Part shown: positions 44,747-54,698 of the stretch, one piece after another
Layout of the letters: each line of letters opens with the position of its first letter
Numbering within the stretch: position 1 is the stretch's first letter
Source of the DNA: Saccharibacillus nicotianae
GTDB taxonomy: Bacteria; Bacillota; Bacilli; Paenibacillales; Paenibacillaceae
Direction of reading: 5' to 3'
Length of the DNA: 64,000 nt
NCBI RefSeq assembly: GCF_042681745.1
Contig: NZ_JBHUGF010000014.1
Coordinates: forward strand, 62,001-126,000
Notes under the pieces: generated by a model
The model's database searches: none
What the model was told of the DNA's origin: nothing
Seen by the model: the letters and a program-made list of their open reading frames with translations, nothing else
Made by a program: the position numbers and the translations under genes

Positions 44747-47281
44747 TTATCCTTTAGCCAATTCTGATAATTGAGCAGGGGTGAGACTGCCTTTATAAAT
44801 ACGAAGTTCATCCATCTGTCCTTTGAACGGAGTATCCCAGTAGTTCACACCTAAGCCGAAGCTAGCGTTACCACCTGTAAAAATATCAGGGAAGTTATCG
44901 CCGCTCAACTTCTGCACTCCATTCACATAGATATTTAAGTGACCTTTATCTACAGAGAAAGCCAGATGTGTCCATTGATTCGCTGGAATCGTAGTTCCAG
45001 TCACTCCGTCATACCATGCTGTTCCAGACCAGACCATCGCTTGATCGGCTGTTGCACCACGCGGAATTAAGCTTACCCAGTGATCTGTATCTTTCGCTCC
45101 GAAAAAGGCTGGCGTGTAGGTCGTTAATTGATCAGGCTTCACCCACACCGATACCGAATAGGAATTGGTCGAAATTAATCCTTGTGGCAAATGAATACCT
45201 GATTTTCCATCGAAAATAGCCGATTTTCCATTGATTCCAGTGCCGTACGTAATTGTACCCACTGTCGAATCCAAGCGTTCTCCTGTAACTGTTCCTTGTC
45301 CGAATGTAGTCGTTGTATCTTTTAAATTATTTTCAAAACTATATTGAGCAGTTAACGTAGCTGCTACAAATGGTTGTACCGTCACTTGGAATACTTTGGT
45401 CTGCTTGATGCTGCCTTTAGTGATAGTAGCTGTCAGTGTTACGTTCGCTGGTGCTTGCCCTGCTTGAGGACGAGTGACCACGCCTGTATTTGCAATTACA
45501 GACGGATTAGAACTTGACCATACAATCGACGTTCCGCGGCTACCAACTGTCGGCAATAGTACATCACTACTAATAGTAGACGTATCTCCTAGACTAAGAT
45601 CACCGTATACATCGGTAACCACTTGCTTGTCCGATTCTTCAATCAAACGACTGCCCCATCCCATAGTTCCGTTAGTAGACAATGCTGTAAATGTCATCGT
45701 ATATTGCTTGGATACAGGGTTCCAATTTTTCACGAATACACCTGTATAGGTAACACCTTCGATAGTTAATACCGCATCGGCTGTTCCTTTTTGTCGCCAT
45801 GTCCCTTGCAGTTCACCTGAGATGGTACGATCTTTGTTCAGACGAATATATTTAGTATTTTTGATTGTTGGTGAAGAATCATTACCATGATCGATAAACT
45901 GATAATCGCCTACAATAGTGTCTTCGCTGACTTTAGCTAACGTTTCCCCTGCATAACGGTAAGGGGATACGACAGGCCAACCGTCTTTGTTGATATACAT
46001 CTGATGAATACGCAGTTCGTGTTCTTCTCCTCTCGCCGGGAAACGAGTATGGAAAACAAGGAACGTCTGCCCTGTTTTATCATCGGTGTAGACGGAGTTG
46101 TGACCTGGAGAAACATAACCAAAGTTCTCTCCATATCCAGGATCGCCTACTTTGCTATCCCATACATAATTACCAATTAATTTATTACCATATGTGATAT
46201 TAGATGTTTGTGCAGGCCATGTGGCTTGTTGCCCTTTCGCATCTTGATAAGGCCCATCTGGCTTGGTCGCGCGGAACACACGCATATTGTATCCACCGTT
46301 TGCTGCTAATCCGCCATAGGTCATGTACAGATAATAGTATCCACTTTCTTTGTTGTATTGAATATAAGGGCCTTCACCGGATTGACCGTAACCACCCGCA
46401 ACTTTGGTACCGAAATAACGATCTATTAAGCGTCCATCTTTGGTTTTACCGTCTTTGCCTGGATAGATCGGTTTACCTGTTTTGGCATCGATTTCTAAAA
46501 CGAAAATACCTCCAGACCATGAACCATACGTCATCCATAGCTTGCCTTTGGTATCAGAAAATATAGTCGGATCTATCGCATTAGGATAGTTTTGATTAGC
46601 ATACGTTCCATCTGCATTGAACCATGCTGAACTTTCACCACTTAATTTGTTCTGATTGATCAACGTCTGGATATTGGTGTTCGTCCACTTTTTATCAACT
46701 GTACTGTTGTTGTCAAATGCTTTGTCTTTGGTAAATCCAGAATAGATCATTGTATCGACATACGTGTATGGGCCTTCTATATTTTGCGATACCGCCATTC
46801 CGATTGCAGAGCGAATATAGGTGGAAGATGTGCAGTAATAGATAGTATACGCGCCTTTGGTTCCATCGGTATTTACATATTTGGGATTCCAGATCACATC
46901 AGGAGCCCAGACCGAGAATCCACCTTTGCTATCTGCATCATTTTCGCCTGCCCATTTGAACGAACCTGCTAAATTTTTGGAAAGATCGCCGTATAAAGTA
47001 TTACCCGGAGTAGTGTAAGCGTTTGCAAATGAAGTCCAGTTCATTAAGTCTGAAGACTTGGCAGCCGAGATATGTGAACCAAATACATAGAATGTTCCGC
47101 CTGCTTTGATAATCGATGGATCATGTACCGATACATTGGAAAAAGTAGGCGTCGTTATGGCTGACTTGAGATCGTACTCTTCGGCTCGCACTGTTGAAGC
47201 CCCTCCAAAACCTAATGTTGGGATAGTTAATGAGATCATTAATGTGAAGGCTGTCGCCTTTTGAATCCAACCTTTATTCAT
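44747..47281 (-). CDS. Secreted GH43 endo-arabinanase with LamG domain (Abn2-like)
   Basis: 844 residues. Signal peptide (hydrophobic 8-25, cleavage near VRA at 33). GH43 five-bladed propeller with the three acids D54 (VHDPS), D237 (AIDPTIF) and E303 (SGEGPY); a C-terminal GH43 accessory region (about 440-530); an atrophied Ig-like domain (about 555-645) and a LamG/concanavalin-like domain (about 660-840). It resembles B. subtilis Abn2 extended by extra domains. It cuts alpha-1,5-arabinan outside the cell, and the product is probably finished by the GH51 protein upstream, in the same operon 89 nt away. AAGGGGCATAAGGA precedes the start. Confidence 0.93.
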   Translation of the reverse strand: MNKGWIQKATAFTLMISLTIPTLGFGGASTVRAEEYDLKSAITTPTFSNVSVHDPSIIKAGGTFYVFGSHISAAKSSDLMNWTSFANAYTTPGNTLYGDLSKNLAGSFKWAGENDADSKGGFSVWAPDVIWNPKYVNTDGTKGAYTIYYCTSSTYIRSAIGMAVSQNIEGPYTYVDTMIYSGFTKDKAFDNNSTVDKKWTNTNIQTLINQNKLSGESSAWFNADGTYANQNYPNAIDPTIFSDTKGKLWMTYGSWSGGIFVLEIDAKTGKPIYPGKDGKTKDGRLIDRYFGTKVAGGYGQSGEGPYIQYNKESGYYYLYMTYGGLAANGGYNMRVFRATKPDGPYQDAKGQQATWPAQTSNITYGNKLIGNYVWDSKVGDPGYGENFGYVSPGHNSVYTDDKTGQTFLVFHTRFPARGEEHELRIHQMYINKDGWPVVSPYRYAGETLAKVSEDTIVGDYQFIDHGNDSSPTIKNTKYIRLNKDRTISGELQGTWRQKGTADAVLTIEGVTYTGVFVKNWNPVSKQYTMTFTALSTNGTMGWGSRLIEESDKQVVTDVYGDLSLGDTSTISSDVLLPTVGSRGTSIVWSSSNPSVIANTGVVTRPQAGQAPANVTLTATITKGSIKQTKVFQVTVQPFVAATLTAQYSFENNLKDTTTTFGQGTVTGERLDSTVGTITYGTGINGKSAIFDGKSGIHLPQGLISTNSYSVSVWVKPDQLTTYTPAFFGAKDTDHWVSLIPRGATADQAMVWSGTAWYDGVTGTTIPANQWTHLAFSVDKGHLNIYVNGVQKLSGDNFPDIFTGGNASFGLGVNYWDTPFKGQMDELRIYKGSLTPAQLSELAKG

Positions 47282-47370
47282 TCCTTATGCCCCTTCCGCA
47301 TAATAAAGATAAGAGCGGATACTCTTGACCCGCTCTATAACACCATCCATAAGCAATCGATCCATATGAA

Positions 47371-50300
47371 TTACGATTGTAAATCAAGCACAAGCACGTT
47401 AACCGAATTAGCCGGTAATACTACAACCAGCGACTGATTATCGATCTGTACTGGTTGCTCTTGAGGAACTACTTTTTCATCGTTCTTTTTGTTTACATTC
47501 GGAACATGTACCAGTTCAGCATCTGCGGTTAGTGTAATGAATTTTGCTGTCTGGGATACAGTAAATGCTTGCAGATCGATACGTGTTGCTTTGTCTGCAT
47601 CATCTGCATTGACTAATTTGAGATAGACATGCTGCTCGTCTTTGGTTACAGAATGGAACACTTCACGATTGTAGGCTTCTAATTTGTAATCCAGTACTTT
47701 GCTTGTCGTCTGACCATCGGTGTATGAGCAGATAAGACGATTGCCAGTATCTCCACCGTAGTTAACAGTAATCGTATATGGTGTATGATCTGTAATCACT
47801 TCGTAGCTTGCTGCTCTTAGATTACCTGCTGCTGTACTGGTAGAATAATCGCCTAGTGTATAACTTTCTACACCTTGCTTATGCACTTTGACACCTGTTG
47901 CCTGTCCGTCATAACCAATCGCATATTCGATTACATCTTTGTTCTCCGCAGAGATATCGGTCAGACCTGCACCTACGTAGAAACCATCTGCACCGGATAC
48001 TCTAGAAGCTCTCACCTCCACTGTATAATCTGTCCATTCTTCGTTGAGTATATAAAGACCATTCAATCCACTGGCTTGAGCTTGCAATACTAATCCTTGT
48101 GCTGGATCAATCGTATAGCCCGCAGAACCCGGAATTTCTTGCCAGGTCGGTTGTAATGGCTGTGTGAAATCTTGCTCTAACAGTACAGAATGATCCCGAT
48201 TAGATGTGACTTTGACATGGCTTATAATCACTTCTGCATTTCCAGTCGCAATCTCAATCCCACCACGCGGAATCAACTCTATCGATTTACCATTTTTATA
48301 GGTAGAAAAGGAAGTTGCCAGTACTTTCGTTCCCAGATATTTAGCATATAAATGCTGTACATAATAGTTCGGTGTAAACCAGACACTTTCATCATCGAAC
48401 CAGATACAATCCGGTGTCCAGCGATAGGTTCCATCGGTTAATACTTTGTTAAATAGTGGAGCATACGCGGCTAGACGCACCACATCAGCATTATTTTCAA
48501 ATCCTGTAATCACTGCGGCTTCGGCTACAGCGCCTGCGAGTGTATTTTTATCTGTCGACGCATATTCACCAACAAACACTTTGGACGATTGTTGCCAGTC
48601 GATACTGCCATCTGGCTGATATGCTCGATAGTAATAATTGTAACGATCTGCATTACTGAGCAAATATTCATTAGAACGGTAATAATGCTCGTCCGCAATC
48701 GTATCCATATAGTTAGATTGGTCTTTGTACCATGTCACAGTTTCTTCGGTGACTTTCTGTCCATCTGCAAAAGCTACTTCTGCCGATCCTTCCATGTTTC
48801 CGCTCAAAAATTTCCAACCTTGTTGATATGCATCATCATCTGCTTGTGCACCCACTGTTGAGATAATGTGCAGTTCATGGTCAGGATAATGTTTCTCCAT
48901 ATACTGATCGATCGATACTTTGAACACTTCAAAATTAGCAAAAAACTCGACACCCCAGTTTTCATTTCCAACGCCCAGGTAACGCAGATCGAATGGCGCT
49001 TCATGTCCCATATGGCGACGCATCGCTGCCCATTCATTATTTTCAAAATCCATACTAATCGCAAAGTCGATCAGATCGGTAAAGTTTTTAATAAAGTAAT
49101 CACGTAATTCTCCGCCTGCTGGATGTGCATAATCGGAGCGTGCCTGACACAAGACACCACATGCCATCACTGGAAGAGGAACAGCATTCAAGTCTTCTGC
49201 TAATTGGAAATATTCCATATAACCGAGACCCATGGTCATCATATAGCCCCAGACGTTAAAGTTCTCTTTGCGTAGCTCAATATCGCCGATAGAGTCTTTC
49301 CAGTCGTATACATTTTCCCAAATAAATGAACCTTCCGAGATACAACCGCCTGGAAAACGTAAAAATTTTGGATGCATTTCAACTAAAGCGTTGACCAGAT
49401 CTTTACGCAAGCGGTAATTGGGATTGCCTGCGTAATTCGCATGAGCCGAAGAGGAAGACACTTCTTCTGTCGCTCCCCAGACATCACTTGGCATTAAGGA
49501 CACCATATCTATGGAGATATTTCCGTCAAATGTCAGTGCTAATTGTCCAAACGCATTCGCTATCCCTGTTAAGGTTATTGGAGTCTCTACACCGTACTTT
49601 TTCCATGTGTTGTTACCTTCTATAAGAATCGTGATCGGTTCGCTAAGACTGTCATGTTCAGCAGACTGTAATTGGATTGTGATACTTCCAGCAGATTCTG
49701 CTTTTGCCCAAATGGTGAAATCATACTGCGCTCCTGTACGGATCGCCATTGCACAGTTATGATTGGTGTCGCCAAATCCGCGGTTATAAATAGTTGCTTC
49801 ATCTGCTACCGTCACATAATACGAATTCACTTCTGGATCTTGTACACCAAAGTGCTCATTTAAGCCACCACTGGATTGCGGAGTCATCTGCTCTGTATCG
49901 CCGAACCAAGCAAATAACGGCTCACGATTACGTCCTGTAGAACAACCACATTCACCGGAAGCATGAGAATACGTATCAAATGCAAACGATTCAAAAGAAC
50001 GGTTCTGTACCAATTCAGCATAGATACCACCATCGGCTGCATTATTAATATCTTCGTAAAATAGTCCATACATCACTTCACTCACATCCAATACTTCCCG
50101 GTCGCCATGAATAGTAAGCGTGTACGGTGGTACATGTGGAGGAAGTACAGACACATGGTAACTTTTCTCCAGAGTAGTCGAGCCTCTGGTCAGTACTGCG
50201 TTCAATGTGACCGCTTGTGGCTCGGTCACTTCTCCTAACTGTCCTTGATCAGATAACCATTTCGGTTGATTCGATGTCCAGCTCACATTGACACGTCCAC

Positions 50301-51111
50301 CCATTAATTGCTGTGGTAATACGATATCTTTAGTTATAATCGTTGTTGGAAATGCAAGATATTTATCGCGAGCCAATCTAATAATCTCTTCATCAGTTAA
50401 CGAATCGCACATCACTTCTATAATTTCGTCCGCAGATAATCCTGCTTCATAGATACGGAAATCAGCTAACGAACCGACAAAATCATCATCTGCTACAAAT
50501 TGAGAGCGCCCGATATAATTTGCATGTTTGCTTGTCTGTTCTGCAAACGCTTGGAACCAGTGACGCAAACGTGCATAATTCCCGCTAGACGTCTGGCTAA
50601 TCGATCCATCTGCAAGCACTTCACCATTGACATAGACGACAGGCCCTGCGCTACTCAGTGTGCCACCTTCGGTTCCTTTCACAGATAGAGCCACATGCAT
50701 CCATTCATCCCTTACAAATCCTTTGCCTGGATCTATCGCTAGATCACCATCTGCTGTTAACGTTCCGCGCATCTGGCGTGTCATAAATAAAGAAGGACTT
50801 CCTTCCCCATTCCCAAAATCAAAAATACGCTCCCAGATACTCACACCCATCCCAAAATTCACCCATGTAGTTACTGTTATTCCATTGTTATCGCTTACAT
50901 TTTGCAGTGTATCAACAGGAAGTTGGATAAATGAACTACCATTACTCCCACCTGCAAATGTTACCGCATGTCTACCATACACTTCTGAAATGACAGGCTT
51001 GGTCGTTCCTGCAATGATTCCATCATTAGCTTTACCTGAAGAATCTTGCCCGATATGTTCTGCGTTATCAAACTTATATTGTACAACTAACTTATCGTGT
51101 AATTGAGTCAT
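47371..51111 (-). CDS. Multidomain GH51 alpha-L-arabinofuranosidase with N-terminal LamG and Ig-like domains
   Basis: 1,246 residues; TAGGAG precedes ATG 51111. Order: LamG lectin-like domain (about 5-232), atrophied Ig-like domain (about 240-325), GH51 barrel (about 335-900) with acid/base E717 (GVGNENWG) and nucleophile E849 (VFVGEYAS), then the GH51 C-terminal beta-sandwich. A second lectin-like stretch (about 1000-1110) is inserted in it. Single-domain GH51 proteins have about 500 residues. No signal peptide is visible, though LamG plus Ig modules are usually found in secreted proteins. It removes arabinose side or terminal groups; co-transcribed with the secreted GH43. Confidence 0.9.
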   Translation of the reverse strand: MTQLHDKLVVQYKFDNAEHIGQDSSGKANDGIIAGTTKPVISEVYGRHAVTFAGGSNGSSFIQLPVDTLQNVSDNNGITVTTWVNFGMGVSIWERIFDFGNGEGSPSLFMTRQMRGTLTADGDLAIDPGKGFVRDEWMHVALSVKGTEGGTLSSAGPVVYVNGEVLADGSISQTSSGNYARLRHWFQAFAEQTSKHANYIGRSQFVADDDFVGSLADFRIYEAGLSADEIIEVMCDSLTDEEIIRLARDKYLAFPTTIITKDIVLPQQLMGGRVNVSWTSNQPKWLSDQGQLGEVTEPQAVTLNAVLTRGSTTLEKSYHVSVLPPHVPPYTLTIHGDREVLDVSEVMYGLFYEDINNAADGGIYAELVQNRSFESFAFDTYSHASGECGCSTGRNREPLFAWFGDTEQMTPQSSGGLNEHFGVQDPEVNSYYVTVADEATIYNRGFGDTNHNCAMAIRTGAQYDFTIWAKAESAGSITIQLQSAEHDSLSEPITILIEGNNTWKKYGVETPITLTGIANAFGQLALTFDGNISIDMVSLMPSDVWGATEEVSSSSAHANYAGNPNYRLRKDLVNALVEMHPKFLRFPGGCISEGSFIWENVYDWKDSIGDIELRKENFNVWGYMMTMGLGYMEYFQLAEDLNAVPLPVMACGVLCQARSDYAHPAGGELRDYFIKNFTDLIDFAISMDFENNEWAAMRRHMGHEAPFDLRYLGVGNENWGVEFFANFEVFKVSIDQYMEKHYPDHELHIISTVGAQADDDAYQQGWKFLSGNMEGSAEVAFADGQKVTEETVTWYKDQSNYMDTIADEHYYRSNEYLLSNADRYNYYYRAYQPDGSIDWQQSSKVFVGEYASTDKNTLAGAVAEAAVITGFENNADVVRLAAYAPLFNKVLTDGTYRWTPDCIWFDDESVWFTPNYYVQHLYAKYLGTKVLATSFSTYKNGKSIELIPRGGIEIATGNAEVIISHVKVTSNRDHSVLLEQDFTQPLQPTWQEIPGSAGYTIDPAQGLVLQAQASGLNGLYILNEEWTDYTVEVRASRVSGADGFYVGAGLTDISAENKDVIEYAIGYDGQATGVKVHKQGVESYTLGDYSTSTAAGNLRAASYEVITDHTPYTITVNYGGDTGNRLICSYTDGQTTSKVLDYKLEAYNREVFHSVTKDEQHVYLKLVNADDADKATRIDLQAFTVSQTAKFITLTADAELVHVPNVNKKNDEKVVPQEQPVQIDNQSLVVVLPANSVNVLVLDLQS

Positions 51112-51312
51112 TGCTATTCTCCTATCTACATCTATAGTTAATATAAATATTAATAAATTAATATAATTGCATATTATATAGCCATATTACTCTACTATGA
51201 CCATACTTTTCAATGCTTAATTTTGGATTCTTTGGAAAATAGGCAAAATGCTTGAAATCAACAACTAATTTTAGATAATTGTTAATGAACGAAAAGGAAA
51301 GATATGAAACAT

Positions 51313-51350
51313 AAAAAAGCCACCAGTCATGTATCAACTAATGGCTTTTT
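51313..51350 (-). terminator. Terminator of the GH3 gene
   Basis: On the minus strand AAAAAGCCATTAGT pairs imperfectly with ACTGGTGGCTTTTT. It separates GH3 from the GH51-GH43 operon. Confidence 0.85.
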
Positions 51351-51375
51351 GTTATCTATCATGTTATTGAAATAA

Positions 51376-54162
51376 TTACACTTTTCTTAACTCCAAATGC
51401 TTCACTTCAATTCCTGGCTTCACAAATTCAAACTTCAATTCGTATACTCCTGCTTCTAACTCTACTTTCACTAACTTCTGCGTGATCCATTTGCCTTCTG
51501 TACCATTCGTCTGGATCGTAGTCACAAGCTGATCATTGAACGTTAAGTTACAAGCACTTTGTGCCAGATCATTTTCAGGGGACATCACATAAGCGAACAA
51601 TCGGTACATTCCGCCTTCTTTCACTTCGATAAATGTAGATTCATCGGTATCCAGTGGAATCGGTTGGTTAGGTTTTACTTTTTGCGCTTGTTCTGCGGAT
51701 AAATGAGCATCGCCTTTAAACACATCCACACTTTCAACAAATGCTTCTTTGCGTGCAAATACAGGCGCTTGTATAATAAATTCGCAAATATTAATCGCAC
51801 AACGTTGTAACTCACCTACCGTTAACGCTCCATTAGCTAAAGATTCGATAATATTATCGCCCCAAGCGTTCGTCTCTGCTCCATAGTTCGGCACAACCAT
51901 ATAGAGATCATTTTGCGCGCGAACCATAGCATGCATATGTTTGCGATCAGCCGGCCCTGCTTCTGCTGGATCATTCATAATCGCCCACCAGTCGGTCATC
52001 ACAATACCGTTAAAGCCCCATTCGCCACGCAAAATAGTTGTATTTAGATCATAATTGGAAGCCGCCCAATGGCTGTTGATTGGATTGTATGAAGTCATCA
52101 CCGAGTTCGCGCCACCTTGCTTGACAGCAATCTCGAATCCTTTTAAATAAATCTGACGAAGTGCACGTTCAGACACGACAGCATCGACTTTACTACGGTG
52201 CTTCTCCTGATTATTACAAGCGAAATGCTTCAGTGTCGCATTGGAACCGCCTTTCATAATTCCGCGTGTACAAGCCGCTGCAAACACACCAGAAATCAAT
52301 GGATCTTCTGAAAAATATTCAAAATTACGTCCATTTAACGGGCTACGACGGATATTCAGTCCCGGTCCAAGTAAAGCATCGATATGGTTAATCAGCATTT
52401 CCTGACCTTCCATCACATACAATTCTTCCACCAGTTCGCTATTCCATGTTGCCGCAAGCAATGTTCCAATCGATACTTGTGTAGACTGCTCTCCGCTGTC
52501 CATACGAATACCGGACGGGCCGTCTGCTGTACATGCGACTGGAATCCCGTAGCCAAACAGACTATCACTCACTCCGCCAAAAGCAGATGCTGTACCCGAC
52601 GTTACCAGTGGACTACTCATCCCTTCCCCACGCACTATAGCAGCCAAATCTTCATCATTCAATTGAGCTACAAAGTCTTGAATACTGACTTTGCCATCTG
52701 CGACATCTTTGAGCTTATGCCCTTTATTTCCTGTCTGTGGCAAAGATGCCGGTAGATTCTGCTGGATACGCTCTTTTAACGAAATCTGCCGGGTTGGTAC
52801 TTCGACCGAACTCAGTTCATACGAACCATCTTCTTTGCGAGCACCTGGTTTGAAACGGTAAAAGCTTTCCAACGGAGCCATCGCTTCAGCTAATTGCTCT
52901 ACCACTTGTAGCTGTTCTACGACGTAACCGTTTTGTCCTTCTACCTGTACAGGCTGTACCTTTTTCACACTGGTTCCTACATAGAAAATATACGTACCAC
53001 TTTCCAATACATAAGCAAATGGATGCCCGGTTACACCACTATCATCATAAGAAGCTAGTGAATGCATAGGGAACGTAATCGTTAACGTTTCTGCTTCTCC
53101 CGGTTGTAATACTTTAGTTTTGCCGAATGCTGCTAACACTTTGACAGGTTGCCCAAGTTCTCCTTGAGGTGCTTCTACATAGACTTGTACTACTTCTTTA
53201 CCTGCAAATGTAGTACCGCTATTTTTCACATTTACATTGATCTCAATATGGTCTGTTCCATCTTTGGAGATCACTTTCGCTTCTTGAGCATCAATCGTGA
53301 AGTCTGTATAAGATATTCCGTATCCAAATTCAAACTGTACTTTGTCCGGGCAAAACGTTTCAAAATAGCGATAACCTACATAAATATCTTCTTCATAAAT
53401 ACTTTTAAATTCATTCCCGTAATTGCGTGTAGACGGATAATCTGCAATCGAATAAGCAATCGTATCAGTTAGCTTACCACTAGGTGTCACTTCACCTACA
53501 AGCACATCTGCAATCGCGTTACCGCCTTCCATGCCGCCATGCCATGCATAGATGACACTGCTAATCGGGTGTATGTATCCTGTATCATCGATCCAACTCA
53601 TATCTACAATATTGGATACATTTAAGATCACAACGGTCTTCTCAAAATGAGTAGTTACATGTTGCAACATGGATTTTTCCTCTAACGTTAACTTATAACT
53701 TCCCGGTTCGTCTGCATTATCCTGATCTTCACCGGCAGTACGCCCGATAATCATAACCGCTTTGTCCGAATGTTGGCGTGCTTCTGCGACCAATTCATCT
53801 GTCAACGGCATTTCTTTTTGGAACCATGGCTCTGCTGCCCAACCGCCACCACCGTTATCAAAAGGATTTTCTTCGATCCATTTCTCATACACCGAAGCCA
53901 GTTGTTCATTGACAGTAATATCTGCTTTGCTACGTAATCCGTCTAACAGGTTGGTCGTATACGCCACATGCACACTACCACCAGAACCTGTTCCACTACG
54001 ATAATAATTCACTTGTGTACGTCCAAATATTGAAACGCTTTCTTTTTTCTGAATCGGAAGAACCTGATCATCATTTTTCAATAATACTGCACCTTCGGTA
54101 GCCACTTTACGACTAAATTCTGCAAACCCCTTCAATGGAACACCTATAGTAGATGTACTCAA
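51376..54162 (-). CDS. GH3 beta-glycosidase with reversed domain order
   Basis: 928 residues from TTG 54162 (AGGAGGCGATACAT upstream). The C-terminal GH3 sandwich domain comes first (about 15-285: EGAVLLKNDDQVLPI, SSVIYAWHGGMEGGNAIADVL, FEFGYGISYT), followed by FnIII-like (about 290-400), a linker, and then the GH3 TIM barrel (about 500-800) with DGPSGIR, GPGLNIRRSPLNGRNFEYFSEDP, KHFACNNQE and nucleophile D724 in VMTDWW. A sugar-binding-like segment ends the protein. No signal peptide: cytosolic. It acts on beta-glucosides or arabino/xylo-oligosaccharides; specificity unclear. Permuted GH3 enzymes are known in Ruminococcus and Butyrivibrio. Confidence 0.92.
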   Translation of the reverse strand: MSTSTIGVPLKGFAEFSRKVATEGAVLLKNDDQVLPIQKKESVSIFGRTQVNYYRSGTGSGGSVHVAYTTNLLDGLRSKADITVNEQLASVYEKWIEENPFDNGGGGWAAEPWFQKEMPLTDELVAEARQHSDKAVMIIGRTAGEDQDNADEPGSYKLTLEEKSMLQHVTTHFEKTVVILNVSNIVDMSWIDDTGYIHPISSVIYAWHGGMEGGNAIADVLVGEVTPSGKLTDTIAYSIADYPSTRNYGNEFKSIYEEDIYVGYRYFETFCPDKVQFEFGYGISYTDFTIDAQEAKVISKDGTDHIEINVNVKNSGTTFAGKEVVQVYVEAPQGELGQPVKVLAAFGKTKVLQPGEAETLTITFPMHSLASYDDSGVTGHPFAYVLESGTYIFYVGTSVKKVQPVQVEGQNGYVVEQLQVVEQLAEAMAPLESFYRFKPGARKEDGSYELSSVEVPTRQISLKERIQQNLPASLPQTGNKGHKLKDVADGKVSIQDFVAQLNDEDLAAIVRGEGMSSPLVTSGTASAFGGVSDSLFGYGIPVACTADGPSGIRMDSGEQSTQVSIGTLLAATWNSELVEELYVMEGQEMLINHIDALLGPGLNIRRSPLNGRNFEYFSEDPLISGVFAAACTRGIMKGGSNATLKHFACNNQEKHRSKVDAVVSERALRQIYLKGFEIAVKQGGANSVMTSYNPINSHWAASNYDLNTTILRGEWGFNGIVMTDWWAIMNDPAEAGPADRKHMHAMVRAQNDLYMVVPNYGAETNAWGDNIIESLANGALTVGELQRCAINICEFIIQAPVFARKEAFVESVDVFKGDAHLSAEQAQKVKPNQPIPLDTDESTFIEVKEGGMYRLFAYVMSPENDLAQSACNLTFNDQLVTTIQTNGTEGKWITQKLVKVELEAGVYELKFEFVKPGIEVKHLELRKV

Positions 54163-54249
54163 ATGTATCGCCTCCTGTTTTCCTACGTCTATCTATATTA
54201 TGTACTTCATCTTGTGCAAAAGCAAAAAAATAGCGATGTCCAAAAGTGA

Positions 54250-54423
54250 CTACTCTTGAAACAAAGCTAATGTGTCGTAAGACCATTTTGGAATTTCTGC
54301 TATACAATAAATCATTTTATTTTGTTCTATTTCAGCAATAATAGCCAATTCATATGTATTATCTATAATAATAACCTGATCTGCTATAGCTAGAGCAGGT
54401 TTCGATTCACTCGTGATATTCAT
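54250..54423 (-). CDS. Tiny protein, second of an overlapping pair (57 aa)
   Basis: 57 residues from ATG 54423 with GGGAGAG 12 nt upstream. It starts inside the end of the 65-residue gene before it (17-nt overlap), so translation is coupled. Sequence: MNITSESKPALAIADQVIII onward; mostly beta-like, acidic, no known family. Not recognised. The pairing with an upstream basic-acidic small protein is reminiscent of toxin-antitoxin or phage-type pairs, but there is no direct evidence. Confidence 0.5.
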   Translation of the reverse strand: MNITSESKPALAIADQVIIIDNTYELAIIAEIEQNKMIYCIAEIPKWSYDTLALFQE

Positions 54424-54604
54424 ACTCTTTGCGCTCTCCCGATTCAGTATAAATAATCTCATACTTTTGTCCGTTAGCATCTTCACGGAGACGTTTATTA
54501 TTTTTCATATAATAAATAGAAGCTCCTGCTTCTTTCGCTTTTAAGCGCACGTCTAGATTGGCTTGTTGAAAGGCTTGTTGAAGTTGCTCTCTACTAAGTA
54601 GCAT
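54407..54604 (-). CDS. Tiny protein, first of an overlapping pair (65 aa)
   Basis: 65 residues from ATG 54604, chosen because AGGAGG lies 8 nt upstream; a longer frame overlapping the discoidin-like gene lacks a site. Helical start LLSREQLQQAFQQANLDVRL, then KNNKRLREDANGQKYEIIYT and an acidic GERKEYEYHE tail. Charged and small; no family recognised. It lies between the GH3 and the discoidin-like gene. Confidence 0.55.
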   Translation of the reverse strand: MLLSREQLQQAFQQANLDVRLKAKEAGASIYYMKNNKRLREDANGQKYEIIYTESGERKEYEYHE

Positions 54605-54698
54605 AGGATTTTCCTCCTCTAAAAGTAAACTATTTATTTTATTTATTATATCATAATCCAAAATAATTTTACGTTCCGAGGAGATCATTATCGGTTCA

